64,000 bases of DNA. Origin: Arthonia radiata (taxonomy: Eukaryota > Ascomycota > Arthoniomycetes > Arthoniales > Arthoniaceae). The notes beneath the pieces were generated by a model. It did no database searches. It saw nothing but the letters and a program-made list of their open reading frames with translations, and had not been told where the DNA came from. This document shows positions 22,395 to 33,169 of the stretch, in pieces. Position numbers and translations under genes: made by a program. The stretch spans positions 309,178 to 373,177 of the forward strand of contig PSQN01000013.1 in NCBI GenBank assembly GCA_002989075.1, read 5' to 3'. How positions within the stretch are numbered: position 1 is the stretch's first letter; each line of letters starts with the position of its first letter.

Positions 22395-24271
22395 CTATTG
22401 AGCGCCATCACGTGGAACAACGTGACTTTTCGCTTCGCCGTCCACAATCGTATCGCATGGTGTGACCGGAGCCGACTCGGAAGAGTCTATCGAGTCTTGC
22501 TTCTTGGCTCGTAGCTCATGCGCTTCATCATTAGATGACAGCGGAGTAGGGCGTTTCTCGCAAAGGGCGTCGATGGGCTTGGCCAAGTAGGTGTTGACCA
22601 TGATTGAGAATAGTAGTACCTATTCGGAGATTAGCTGTCACGGCCGTGGACACGCAATGATACTACTCACGGGAACAGTGCAGCCTACTGCTAACGCAGT
22701 CGCTACTCGAGTCGAAGTCTTGTCAGCAATGACCCCAAAGATAGGCACGAATATTGCTAGCGCGGATATTGTCGTGATGAGCAATGCAGCGCCCTTCTTA
22801 GTGTCTTTGCCGAGACCACGCAGCGACAGAGAGTCCAAGATTGGAGTGATGCAGGCTTTTGTCACATGCTCCGCCATGATGACGTAGAGTCGCGGAGGTC
22901 CGCGAGTAGTCGTTGCCGCTGTCAGAAGCGCGATCGTAGCAACAGTGCTCCCACACAGGATGTAACGTGGCTTGATCTTCTTCATCACTAGCGCCGCGGT
23001 GAACCTGGCAACTGCGACGAAAGATCCAGCGATGGCTTTGTAGTGTGCTGACGACTTGTTGGTCATCCGCGGATCAGCTTCTTGGGCGTATTGCAACTGA
23101 GCTCCAGTGTTAGCGGCTATTTCGCTACAAGACAGTGACACGCAAGGCTCACAAAGAATATGGAGAGAGCGCCTGCTGGTCCTACGAAGATGAAGTTCGT
23201 GGCCGCTCCAGCAAATAACAAATACTGCTTGCGAAACGGCTTGCCGACCCATCGCGCCGTCTGTTGAGTCGCTGGCGCATGTTCTTCAGCCTCATCCTCG
23301 ATCTCTGGCACCGGCACAAGAACATATGTAAGAGCGAGTGAAAAGATGAAGCACGCTACAGCCAGATAGGTCCATTTCGTCTTTGCGACGGTATGCTGAC
23401 CAACCACCGGACCTGTACTGTTAGCTTTCGTACATCCACTAGAGGGATGATCCCTTACTGCCAGGAATCGCTTTGCCTACTTCGCTGTAGAAGACTTGCG
23501 CAGCCACCACCGTTGAGAGGATTCGTGCACTTTCGCCGAGACCAAAGCCTACGATGATACGCATCTCTTGTTGGCTGTCGGGGCCACAGCCTGCAACATA
23601 CGCGAGTATTGCAGTCTCCATCATTGCTGCTGATGAGCCAATGATGAAGTTGCCGACGCACAAGCCAGCGAACGAGTGATAGTGCCAAAAGGGCCAAAAT
23701 AGTATTGCGCCGGTTCCTTTGACCAAAAGACCTTCGTGGGGGATATGTCAGCAAATTTGTGCCTTCGATTGACCGTGTGAGGTCTTCGTGTGGGTAAGAC
23801 AAACCTATGATGAACGTCCATCTATAGCCAAGTTTCTCGACACTCCAACGTCCGTACGTAAAAGGAGCAACGAAAAAGGCGCTGCTTGAAGGTCAGCATT
23901 GCACGGATTGGTTGCGAGAATGGTAGACTCACACGAAGCCTGCTGCTTCAAACCCGGCGACTCGTGCTTTCGACACATGAAAGCTATCCTGTATCATCTT
24001 GTTTGTCGCATGCAAAAGACCGTTGGCGAATCCACCCAAGAACGCTACGAGATATACGAGAATCAGTGGGATTAGGCATGCCTTGAACGTCAATGCGCCC
24101 TGTCAAATCAGTCAGACAGTCGCTCCGACACCGTGGAGCTATTGCTCTTGTGGTTGATGTTCATCTTACCCGAGGTAGTGGCTGTTGCTTCGTAGGCGTG
24201 CGAAGACGAGCCGAGATGGTAGTGCGCACGCGCATCAGTCTTTCGCGCAAGAAGGTAAGTGGACGGGACAT
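22395..24271 (-). CDS. MFS transporter, FHS (fucose-permease-like) family
   Basis: Probable sugar or small-solute symporter of the plasma membrane. Seven exons: complement(22395..22619, 22671..23096, 23153..23412, 23459..23731, 23805..23881, 23933..24099, 24170..24271), 509 aa; all phases join correctly. About 12 hydrophobic helices. FHS-like features are the first-helix region (AFLGGFANGLLHATNKMIQD), the segment GSSAAMMETAILAYVAGCGP and the following acidic/basic loop, with a large central loop (VPVPEIEDEAEE). The start is MSRPLTFLRERL at 24271. Donors are GTAAGA, GTGAGT, GTTTGT, GTAAGG, GTGAGC and GTGAGT. The third exon has a tandem acceptor (AAG/CAG), giving one extra Ser if the upstream site is used. 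The C-terminal tail (about 440-509) is polar and acidic. Substrate unknown. Confidence 0.85.
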
Positions 24272-24738
24272 GGCTGTTTGGACGTTCAATACGGAGCTGC
24301 TTGCACAATGTGGTTCGGATCAACAAAGATGACCGTCGTTACGAATTGCAAAAGGTTGAAGTATGGCAAGCTATTCGCCAGATCGTGCGGTAAGCATTGT
24401 GTCATGGTGATGCAAGAAACATAATTGAGCTAGTCCTGTTGCTGGCCAGGAGTCCTTGCTATCGCGACCAAGCGTTCCAGTGTGTGCCCGTGGACTCAGA
24501 CGTAGCGCGCAGCGCGGATGATTGTCACACGGCAGACGATGGAACGTCATTTGGTATCCGATACAGTCGTATCCGGCACTGAGCTTGCCGCAGAGACAGT
24601 GTGATTGTGCGAGTATTGCTCGTACGATGTATCTGCCCGCAGCGAGATACATGCTGTTCATGCACTAGCTTTCCGGCCCTCAAGAATGGCCATCGGAGGT
24701 TTTACGACGCGAAGGCGGTCCACGCAAGCTGGAGAAGA
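24272..24738. other. Intergenic region
   Basis: 467 bp between the 3' end of POP7 and the start of the MFS gene, both on the minus strand. No feature identified. Confidence 0.4.
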
Positions 24739-25334
24739 TCAAGTCGCCAACTTCACTGCAATGTCAATCATGCTCGTGTGTCTCAGCCTGGATTCTGGCA
24801 GCTCCTCTTCCGCATGTTCATGCTCCAGGACATCGTCTTGCACAATGTCGTCAATTGCCGCCACGCTGCCTGTTCTGATCTTGACTGCCAGATCATGCTG
24901 TTCCTGCAAGAACAATGCAAGCTCCAGCGCCTTCTCTATGGCTCTGCCTGTCGCTTTGATCACCACCTCGTCGACGTTGCCTTCAGCTGGTGGCGGTGTA
25001 AGGGCATGTCGTCCTCCCTTCTTCTTCTGCCTCGAGTAGTCTGACTGCAGTTGACGCTTCTCAACGTGGCTGAGCAGCTTCTTTACACGTCTCAACGCGG
25101 ACATGAACGGCGTGCTGCAGCTGACGTAGATGACCTTCTGGGTGCTGCTGCCGGCGCGAGCTGATGGGATTTCAGGGTGCAGTAGCGGTCGCTTCTCGAA
25201 TTTCGCACCTGAATGATGTTAGCCCGTGCTGCTGCGGCATCAAACCATGGAGTACCTAGTGGAAGATGCTTGAGCTTTTCCTGGGTTCCGCGACGCACTT
25301 GCTTTGCATTTTGTCCAGCAGTGGCGGGCGCCAT
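24739..25334 (-). CDS. POP7: RNase P/MRP subunit Pop7/Rpp20 (Alba-like)
   Basis: Subunit of the nuclear RNases P and MRP that process tRNA and rRNA precursors; Pop7 pairs with Pop6 on the RNA. Exons complement(24739..25208, 25256..25334), 182 aa. The intron (GTACTC...ATTCAG) splits a Gly codon. The junction yields the typical fungal lead KFEKRPLLHPEIPSARAG, then the Alba core strand KVIYVSCSTPFMSALRRVKKLL (about 52-73) and the conserved block VVIKATGRAIEKALELALF (about 108-126) with VKIRTGSVAAIDDI after it. The C-terminus is acidic. It is divergent from PDCD5 with only 158 bp between start codons. Confidence 0.85.
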
Positions 25335-25492
25335 TCTGGGAGATTTGTGCTGGAGCGAGGCTGGGGACGCGTTCGAAACGCGTAGAGTAGGTGCTTATCG
25401 ATAGAGTGATATCGCTATATCCAGGGATAGTGACACCGCAGATCTGCACGAACGAGCTCCGCAATTTCAACGCATCACAACAGCAAACAGCC
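25335..25492. promoter_or_regulatory. Bidirectional promoter region POP7/PDCD5
   Basis: The two start codons are 158 bp apart and point outward, so the promoters and 5' leaders must share this stretch. No specific factor site is claimed. Confidence 0.5.
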
Positions 25493-26106
25493 ATGGGTGA
25501 TGCGGACCTAGAAGCCGTATGTAATATGCCCAGTAGCAGGCCTGGTCATAATGACGGCTTGCTGACAAGCTTTAGATCCGACGCGCCAGGCTCCAGCAGC
25601 TCCAAAACGAAGGTGGACAAGGCGACGGCGGCGGCAGCGGCGGGAAGGGCCGAGGTGGAGGCGAGCAAGACGAGCAGAAACGGTGTGACTGGAATTATTG
25701 ATTGTACGATATTGTGCGCTGACATGTGCATGGTGCAGAAAGCAAGAAGGTAGGCCTCACTTCAATACCGTACAGGCGATCGACTTGCTAACGTGTGTGC
25801 AAAGCTGAGGCACGAGCATCTATCCTCTCGCAGATCCTCGAACCAGACGCTGCAGATCGACTGAATCGAATACGAATGGTGAAAGAGTCGCGTGCCACAG
25901 ATGTCGAGAACAGATTGATCATGCTGGCAAGAAGCGGCCAGTTGCGACAGCGCGTGGGCGAGGCGCAGCTCAAAGATATCCTCTCGGCGCTGTCAGAGCA
26001 GCAAGAACAGACTGGTGTAGAAGGTGGACCTGGCAAGATTGTCGTGAGCCGCAAGACAGGATGGGACGATGAGGACGATCTGGAGGATTTGCTGAAGGAA
26101 GAGTAG
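25493..26106 (+). CDS. PDCD5 (TFAR19) family protein with an 11-nt microexon
   Basis: Homologue of programmed cell death protein 5, a small helical protein that in eukaryotes associates with the CCT chaperonin and binds nucleic acids. Exons 25493..25516, 25576..25682, 25739..25749 and 25805..26106 give 147 aa. The third exon is only 11 nt (AAAGCAAGAAG). With it the frame reads EQKRKQEAEARASILSQIL, exactly the expected helix entry; without it the frame is lost. The last intron has a perfect CTAAC branch site. Residues 1-45 contain MGDADLEA, IRRARLQQLQ and a Gly-rich insert. The conserved core ILEPDAADRLNRIRMVK...AVEN-like helix bundle and the acidic tail end at TAG 26106. Length fits the family (about 125-150). 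Confidence 0.88.
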
Positions 26107-26196
26107 CACAGCAGAACTGCGCTTGAGAAATGCGACACGACCAGACATTCACCATGTACGATACGCAACACCTTGGAAGAGTGCGAGTCGAGCGCT

Positions 26197-27072
26197 TCAA
26201 TTGGTCATGATACCTCCAACGCGCTCTTTGGCATCCTTCGCTGCTCGTTCCGCTTGTCGCTGTTCTCTCAGCATACGACGGGTATCTCGCAAATCCGGCG
26301 GTTTCTCAATCCCCAGCTCTTGTCTCACCTCGCCTACGTCCTTGTCGAGAATCTCTTCCCAATATACATTTATCATCTCTTCGCTCTTTAATCCGCTCCT
26401 CAGTGCCCATGGGAGATAGGTGTGCCAGAACCTTTCCTTCTCTTTAGGCTTCAGCCTGACGTACGCTGCCAGTGACAACCCTGTCATTGGCAATACCGTA
26501 TTCGCGAACTCAAAGCCTTTGACCGCAATCTCTCCCTCAACAATCACTGGCAGCCCAGTCACTGCGTGTAGGAAGTCATGCGACTCGCGATACCGCTGCA
26601 TCACGTATGCGCACTCTTCATCGTCGATGTATGCCACCTTTTCCCGCGCATCTGGTCCAACTCCTTCCCGGTCTTGCCATGCAACATAAGCTCGCCCTAC
26701 ACTGTTGTCAGGAAGCTGTCGTAGCCGGTCGACATTGACGGTCTGAGAGGTAATGCGAGGCCTATCGCGCAGGATTCGTCGACCAGTGGGGTTTCGGAGC
26801 ATCACATCTCGCAGACGGTAGATAAAGTATGGTGTTGCCGTTGCTTCTCCAAGTGCTGCTATCAGGTCGCCTCGTCGAGGGTTAAGAAGGGAGCCAACAG
26901 CAGAGCCGATGGCGAGAGCGCCCCGTTCAATCGTCGTAAGAGGTACATGGCCTGGATAGCTGGGCGGAGGGCGGTTGAGCACAGAGAAAGGCCGCAGTCG
27001 TTGTGTCTTGCTCTTGAAATTTGAGCATCGTACCGTCCGGAGAAAGCATGCTCTGCACAACGTGATCGGCAT
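26197..27072 (-). CDS. COQ4: Ubiquinone biosynthesis protein COQ4, mitochondrial
   Basis: COQ4 acts in coenzyme Q synthesis on the matrix face of the inner mitochondrial membrane; recent work ties it to C1 decarboxylation/hydroxylation of the ring. 291 aa from [16 protein letters not shown] (27072). The longer open frame to 27192 is rejected because the internal Met begins a basic, hydroxylated presequence-like leader. The zinc-binding signature HDX2HX11E is intact (HDFLH...E at about 165-182). The neighbouring conserved block AYVxWxDxEGVxPDxR is also present ([16 protein letters not shown]). A single exon. It is convergent with PDCD5 (90 bp between stops) and divergent from the dienelactone-hydrolase gene. 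Confidence 0.93.
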   Translation of the reverse strand: MPITLCRACFLRTVRCSNFKSKTQRLRPFSVLNRPPPSYPGHVPLTTIERGALAIGSAVGSLLNPRRGDLIAALGEATATPYFIYRLRDVMLRNPTGRRILRDRPRITSQTVNVDRLRQLPDNSVGRAYVAWQDREGVGPDAREKVAYIDDEECAYVMQRYRESHDFLHAVTGLPVIVEGEIAVKGFEFANTVLPMTGLSLAAYVRLKPKEKERFWHTYLPWALRSGLKSEEMINVYWEEILDKDVGEVRQELGIEKPPDLRDTRRMLREQRQAERAAKDAKERVGGIMTN

Positions 27073-27387
27073 TGCTATCGCATTGCTATCGCATTGCTCA
27101 GCGTTTCCAGGTGGTGCACATTGAGACCATATAATCGAAGAACTGACGCTAGTAATTTTGGCTCGATATGTATCGCACCAACCACCTGCCAAGACCTACC
27201 GGGATATCACATTACAGGGTCGGCCAAAACTGCAACGACCGAAGGGCAGCAATCTTACTGGTTGAAGACCACAAGGAAACCGTATTTCGGGAACTACGCA
27301 GTGTCCTTGTGACTTCAGCTCGCTTGTATTCCCTCATATACTGGGAGGCCTGCGGCTGGACGAAAGCGACCACACGCGCTAGTCATC
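27073..27387. promoter_or_regulatory. Shared upstream region of COQ4 and hydrolase gene
   Basis: 315 bp between divergent start codons. It begins with a short direct repeat of GCATTGCTATC (about 27070-27100, 2-3 copies) next to the COQ4 start. No factor site is claimed. Confidence 0.4.
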
Positions 27388-28209
27388 ATGCTCATTACAG
27401 AGTCTCATGTAGACATTCCCACGAAATCTACAGGTCCTGCAGGACATCCTATGCGATTATTTGTTTTCCATCCTTCGATACCAACACATCCGCATGCCCG
27501 ATTTCCTGGCGTCGTCATTTTCTCGGAGATATACCAGGTCACTGGACCGGTACAGCGCTTTGCGCGCCAAATTGCTAGCCATGGCTACATCGCTGTGGCA
27601 CCAAGCTCGTATCACGAGTTTACAGGGCCAGAGCCGCTAGCATACGACGGGCCAGGTACGGATGCTGGCAACGAATGGAAGACTACAAAGACCGTATCAG
27701 CATACGATGAGGACGCTACGCTCGCTGTTGACCATCTCATGAACCTCAAGACCTGCACGGGCCGCATTGGATCCACAGGTATGTGCCTGGGTGGACATCT
27801 GGCCTACCGCTGCGCACTAGATCATCGAGTTCAAGCTGCAGTCTGCTACTTTGCCACGGACCTACACCAGCACTCTCTCGGCGCCGGTAAGTCAGACGAC
27901 AGTCTAGCTAGGGCGGGCGACATCGAAGGCGAGCTCGTCATGATCTTTGGCAAGAAGGACAACCATGTACCACCAGAAGGCCGAGATGCCATTCGCAAGA
28001 CGCTGCATGATAAGGGGATCTGTTTCAGCTTCTACGAGATCAGCCATGCTCAGCATGCATTCATTCGCGACGAGCTGTCCAAAGGCCGCTATGATGCTGC
28101 GCTCGCGGGTGTGTGCTTCCAGATGCTGTTGGAGCTGTTTGAACGGACACTGAAGCTCGACTTGGGACCGCCAAGTGGAGGAGAGCAGAAGATTGAGGAT
28201 GTATGTTGA
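27388..28209 (+). CDS. Dienelactone hydrolase family protein
   Basis: Alpha/beta-hydrolase of the dienelactone (carboxymethylenebutenolide) hydrolase family, 273 aa, single exon. The nucleophile is Cys in GSTGMCLGGHLA (about residues 126-137), the family's usual Cys replacing Ser. The acid is Asp in GKKDNHVP (about 190), and the His is in HAQHAFIRDE (about 222). The family entry motif PGVVIFSEIYQVTG is at about 40-53. No signal peptide, so cytosolic. The physiological substrate in fungi is usually unknown. Confidence 0.88.
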   Translation: MLITESHVDIPTKSTGPAGHPMRLFVFHPSIPTHPHARFPGVVIFSEIYQVTGPVQRFARQIASHGYIAVAPSSYHEFTGPEPLAYDGPGTDAGNEWKTTKTVSAYDEDATLAVDHLMNLKTCTGRIGSTGMCLGGHLAYRCALDHRVQAAVCYFATDLHQHSLGAGKSDDSLARAGDIEGELVMIFGKKDNHVPPEGRDAIRKTLHDKGICFSFYEISHAQHAFIRDELSKGRYDAALAGVCFQMLLELFERTLKLDLGPPSGGEQKIEDVC

Positions 28210-28602
28210 AAGCTCGAACCATGGGTCAATGGCTGGCGAAGTCGGAAAGCATGGCATACACAACCTCGCATGTGTCGTGCACTGGCTGTGCTGAATGCGA
28301 TGCGACTGAATCAATGCACTGGCATGTCGTCTTGCAGTGAAAGCGCAGCAAGAGACTGATTCCATAGCCGTGGCTGAGAAGCCTGGTGTGGCTGGGAGGA
28401 ATGGATGAAACTCGTCGCGGATAGTCCCTGATTAGCGCAAGGGGCGCCCCTGACGTAGCGTTGCAGGGTGTCATGCGGGGGCAGAATCTAGCCTAGAGGA
28501 AAATAGCGGGTCTGGCACTTTCATCTTGGAACGCGCTTTCATCACTTCCTCCCCTCCCAAATGTCTTCCACCGCAAAGCCGAGCGCAAGCTGACACCCGA
28601 CG
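28210..28602. other. Intergenic region
   Basis: 393 bp between two plus-strand genes, serving as 3' flank of the hydrolase gene and promoter of the SET gene. No other feature. Confidence 0.4.
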
Positions 28603-30231
28603 ATGAACATAGAGGCACAGCTCGAGCCCGCAGACCAAAAGTTCCTAGATGTTCGCGCGGATGCCAACATCAATATTTCCTGTTGCTGGGTCCAATTCAT
28701 CAAGGGCAAAGGTAGAGGCATTGTGACGGACAGCGTAGTAGAAGTAATCGCCGTGTTTTCTAAGTCTTACAAGTTACCTGCTGAGCAAGATTGTTCAGGA
28801 AGATGACGAGCTCGTTGAAGTACCGGCCTCTTCCATCATCACAGTCCTTAAGACCGCAGCTCAAGATGCGTCTAAGGGTTCGGGAAGCTCTGTGCATGGT
28901 CTGCTTACACTGAAGCTTTTGCAAGATGACGTTGACGGTGACACGATGAAAGAGCTCCTGAAGCTATGGAAAAATCTCATGCCCCCATTCGAGGTGCTAA
29001 AACAGTGTATGCCTCTACTCTGGCCGGGCCGAGCACAGCAGCTTTTACCAGAACCCGCAAAAGGTATGTTTTCGATCAAGAGTTCATGCTTTCGAATGTC
29101 TGTCATACATCTACGCGCGGGCGGTTAGAATTGACCTTGACAGTACTGTTACAGCGCCAGCGCACGAAATTTCAACGCGACTGGAACGACTTCCGCTCGA
29201 AAAAGCTCTCACCCGAAAGCATTGGTCTCGCTGCGAATAGTGGCCAGTCAGCCATCTACGAAGCATATGCTCACGCCTGGCTTTTGATCAATACCCGCTC
29301 CTTCTACTGGGACTATCCCACGGAAGCGTCCGACCGGTCCCAGCAAACCAAGAAGAAGGCTCAGAAAGCACCCAGTGCCCTTGGCGCAGATCACTGCATG
29401 GCTTTAGTGCCCGTCATTGACCTCTTTAATCACTCATATACAGGTGAAAGCGTACGTGTAGTCTTCAAGGCAGGCTGACATCCCACGCTGACAGCCTCAC
29501 CAAGTGCGCAGTTGAGTTCAATCACGAAGGCTTCACTGTGAGGTCGGACCGCGAATATGGTGAGTTTGCTGAAGGACTTGGATTGACGAGAATGAGCACT
29601 GACCTGTGGATGGCAGGTCCGGGTGAAGAGCTATTCGTCAGCTATGGAAATCATGGAAACGAGTTCTTGCTGGTCGAGTGTTCGTGAAGATGCATTTGAG
29701 CTTCACGGCGCTTTAAAGACAGAGCTAACGATTATCTCAGACGGTTTCATGATGCCCAAGAACGTATGCGATACTGTCTCCCTCGATCAGTACGTCATTC
29801 CAGAGTTCAAGGATGCTCAGCGGACTATCGTGGAGGAGACGAACCTATTTGGGTATGTGACCAATACTGTGAATGCCGTGACGCGCTAACAACACAGCAA
29901 CTACAATCTCCACGCCTCGGACTCTCCCAGCGGAGCTACACCACCGAAATACTGCTACCGCACCAAATGCGCCCTTCGCGTTCTCATCTTGCCCGCGGAG
30001 AAGGCTCGCCGCTACATCAAGACTGGTGGAGACAGCGAAAGTGAAGAAACACCGGACGAACGTAGGAAGATATTTGACATGTGGCAGCATATTTGCGGAC
30101 ATGTGTTTGAGCACGTACTAAAGAACAAGATTGCAGTGGAGACGGATGTGGCGAAGGGCCAGCCACAAGGGATACTGCTGTGGCGGTGGAACCAGATCAG
30201 TGATATGGTGTACGAGACGATCCGGGACTAG
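28603..30231 (+). CDS. SET-domain protein lysine methyltransferase (SETD3/SETD6/Rkm-like)
   Basis: Probable S-adenosylmethionine-dependent methyltransferase for non-histone lysine (or histidine), of the class with a SET domain split by a long insert plus a Rubisco-LSMT-type C-terminal domain. Seven exons: 28603..28734, 28790..29063, 29144..29451, 29505..29559, 29617..29679, 29741..29852, 29898..30231; 425 aa. Diagnostic pieces: GRGIVTDSIVQEDDELVEVP (SET entry, about 37-56), VPVIDLFNHSY (about 223-233, the NHS core) and GEELFVSYGNHGNEFLLVEYGF (about 261-282, with the catalytic Tyr at the end). The C-terminal helical domain carries CYRTKCALRVLILPAEKARR. The junctions at 29451/29505 use an AAG acceptor chosen to keep the frame; an alternative pair would shorten the protein by about 7 residues. 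Target unknown. Confidence 0.85.
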
Positions 30232-32119
30232 TGGTTCGGTGAGTCTGGGTTGGGCAAAGCCCCCAGAACGACTCGAGTCTATGAGGACAGGAAGGACAGG
30301 AGATGAAGAGGTACAGCATTCCTAGCTTGGTGTTGAGCGTCGCTTTAAGCGGTATAGCGGTTTGTCTCGCTTCAGAAGTCGTCATCGCTACTATCATCGT
30401 CCAACGCGGATCGGCTAACTTGCTGTTCATCGGAGCTTTGTAGGGGTGAAGATCTATGGGGATAGCGTGGAACGAGAGGTGTCCATCTCTATCCCGGGTC
30501 GTAAACGTATTGTTTGCGCTGTTTCTATTTACCATGCTTTCACTGTATCCGAGGATGTTGAAGGCGTCACTCTGGTGCCGTGCTTGTGATAACGCTGACT
30601 CTTTTAAATAGGCGACCGTCACGAGATAAGGCGTCAGCTAGGTAAAGAGGACGCGAGAGCGGGGGAAGAAATCTTCAGAAGTCGGTGAGTAACGCAAAGA
30701 GCCGAAAACCCGGAGAGCACTGCTTTAGGCAACATCAAGCAGCCATCTTCCCACCTGCTGATAACAACAGCTATATATTTCAAATACCTACCCCGCAATT
30801 TTAACCTTGGTGTAGTCACACACGAAGCCAGGCCAGCTCCACCAAACGCATAACACGGGGGGCGGGGGTGAGTTCGAGTCACGGGAACCACCTTTTACAG
30901 CTGCAGTTCCGGAGAGATAGGAAGGTGTGGAGAGAACAAGGCGTGGAGAGAGAAAGTGGTGGAGAGAAAGGATTACAGTACATGGTCACCGCCCGATCTT
31001 CAAACGTCACACTGTCGCATCGTTCCATCAACACTACGATCTACATCCACACGTCACACGGATGTATATGCGGCGAAGTCGGAGCATCGGACATCGAAAG
31101 GTTGAAATGAGTGAAAGTGACGGTCAAGGAATCGCGGTACATGTGGTGAACAGGACAGAGAGATGGCGTCACAGCTTCAGGCTGGGCGACCAGTGCATGA
31201 ACAGAGGTGGTGTGAGAGGAGTGAACAGTATTAACCGCATGCATGCATGCACCCAGCGAGGCAGCACATTTCGGAGATTCCGGCCGGGTCTCTGATTTGG
31301 CGTTGCCCGCGAAACAGCGCGCCGGCCTTCTCGAGATTGATCACTCGATTTTTTTGTCCTTTTGCTGTTCCTACCCCCTTCACGTTATTTTGCACTTGGT
31401 TATCGCGTGGGCGAGTATATGCAAGCAGCAACTAGAAGGAAGACTCCGCTTGATTGCTCCTTGTGCGGTTCAGAGGGCCAGCGCCTGTTTGTTACGCTCA
31501 ACGCCTCTAGCCTTTCCTCCCCGCCCACCGCTCTTTCCTTCACAGTTCCGATCCAGGGTCTGGTCTGGCCCCTCCTTAACCTTTATGTACTGAAAACTCA
31601 AACCTACCTCTCAACCCTGATGGCACAGACGTGATCACAGGGCCAGCCGCTGAACACCAGGGCGTGGGTTCGAGACCCATGACACAAACTACCGTACAAC
31701 GCACAAACAACAAAGTACTTGACTGTTTTCATCGTTTACTACACAAATACATCGAGAGTTGAGCAACGCAGATGAGATGTGTTACCGTTTGTTGAGACTG
31801 CAGCGTGGTGTGCAGCGTGGACGAAGTGTGTATCGACCTGAATTTACTTGAACCTTTGACGTCTGAAAATTTGTTTGCGGACGCAACACGACATTCGCGG
31901 TGTCGGCGTTGCTTCTGCGAGATTAGCGATCACCTTGTGGCGCATGTTTTTTTTGGCTTTTTGTTCGAGGGCTGTGGTGGAGAGAGGCGGTGTAGCTGCG
32001 ACTGTTTCTTTTTCATTGCCGCTATACCATCATCTCCACGCACAAGGTATCGGAATGCGATGCCCCAACCATTACTGAGACCAGACGATCCTTCACGTTT
32101 ACTTCAACGTTGGCTAATT
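30232..32119. other. Long intergenic region
   Basis: 1.9 kb with no convincing protein gene. It includes a purine-rich stretch (30900-30980, repeated GGAGAGA) and CT-rich stretches (31500-31620). At 31664-31680 a perfect T-arm-like hairpin around TTCGAGA looks like a tRNA B box, but no acceptor stem pairs with it, so no tRNA is called. Confidence 0.4.
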
Positions 32120-32743
32120 TCAAAAGCGACAGCTCGCCGAAAGAGTCTCCGCCTTCCCATCCCACGACCTGGGCTTCATCTTCTGATACAGCTCCAAGAC
32201 CTTTCGCTGCACCCTCAACACCTCTCCGTCATCTTTCAAGCCACACACCACTTTCTCTTCCCTGATCTCCGCCCGCATCATCTCCGTCATCAGCACCAGC
32301 ATCTCACGCAACCTCGGTGGCGGCTCTTCCTTGGCCAGTATCGATGGTAAAGCTCCCTCATGCGCAACTCCGAGATCAGCCATGTTGTCATCGGCCCAGT
32401 TTGCCAACTCAAAGAACCACTGCGTCTCGCGCTGCTGCTCGTCGGAGCTGGGCATGGTGTTCTTCACCATATACTTGGCGTTCGCGGTCTCCTTGCATCG
32501 CGCGTACACGGAACGCTCGGCAGCTGCGTAGTCGGGATTGGTGTCTAGGTGGGCGAGGTAGTGGTTGAAGTAGTCGATGAGCTCCTCGAAGTTTTGCAAT
32601 TTTTGCTGGAAGGCGGCTTTTTCGGGGGTGGGCTGTTTCGAAGCGGGAGCTTCGACGGCTTTACTGTCTCCTGCGGCTTTAGTGGTGGATGGAGATTCGA
32701 CGGATGGATCTCCGCTCCCACCGGCTTCGGAGGTGGTAGTCAT
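32120..32743 (-). CDS. Small helical protein, 'EICxYF' family
   Basis: 207 aa from MTTTSEAGGSGDPS (32743); the further upstream open frame is arginine-rich leader translation. Unknown function. A low-complexity Ser/Thr/Ala leader (1-45) precedes the family motif FQQKLQNFEELIDYFNHYL (about 45-63). The middle carries WFFELANWADDNM. The C-terminal signature, REMLVLMTEMMRAEIREEK, then VLRVQRKVLELYQKMKP, closely matches 'LELMRTEIKEDKKRYG...VLEVQRRMVEVWTKV' of the neighbour at 33170-33631, which supports common descent. No signal peptide or membrane helix; predicted to be nearly all helix. First of six adjacent members. Confidence 0.68.
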   Translation of the reverse strand: MTTTSEAGGSGDPSVESPSTTKAAGDSKAVEAPASKQPTPEKAAFQQKLQNFEELIDYFNHYLAHLDTNPDYAAAERSVYARCKETANAKYMVKNTMPSSDEQQRETQWFFELANWADDNMADLGVAHEGALPSILAKEEPPPRLREMLVLMTEMMRAEIREEKVVCGLKDDGEVLRVQRKVLELYQKMKPRSWDGKAETLSASCRF

Positions 32744-33169
32744 TGGGCACTGACCAGCTGTGAGAGGAGATGGTGCGCGCATACGCAAGAGGATCTGACG
32801 TACCATGTGAGCGGTTTGTACAGCACGACTGGATCTCAAGCTGGAGTGTGCCTTTGCTTCGTGGGCGTATGCTCAGGTAACAGAAACGGGGAAGCAGCGG
32901 GACTAAGAGAAAGCGTCGGAACGAGCGACTTCGAAAAAACACTACGTCACCTGAAAAACAAGATGATCACAACGAAACCGCAGAGCGAAAGGTCTTGGCG
33001 TGATCGAATTCTCATTACGGTGAACGTTCACTGAGGAATCCCAGGCTATCACCTCTCGATTTCCGGTGGCATCCTTGCGCAAGCGTCAAAAATGCAGGTC
33101 GAGTGCCACCCCCCCTGTGGACCTGCTCGCTAATGGCTCTCAGATGACACATCAGAAAGACTCTCAATT
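32744..33169. other. Intergenic spacer
   Basis: 426 bp between two minus-strand family members. Nothing identified. Confidence 0.4.

Noticed and set aside
24108-24332. Short ORFs around the first MFS intron
   Set aside because: They are shadows of exon 1, which is fixed by phase and by the start MSRPLTFL.
30860-30895. Second tRNA-like GAGTTCGAGTC motif
   Set aside because: Only the T-arm-like hairpin is present; the upstream sequence cannot form the rest of a tRNA.
31616-31690. tRNA gene suggested by TTCGAGA T-arm hairpin
   Set aside because: The T-arm pairs well, but no matching acceptor, D or anticodon stem exists at the right spacing.
31360-32350. Protein gene upstream of the first small-family cluster member
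   Set aside because: The plus-strand ORFs are Pro/Leu/His-rich translations of CT-rich DNA and run antisense into the 32120-32743 gene.
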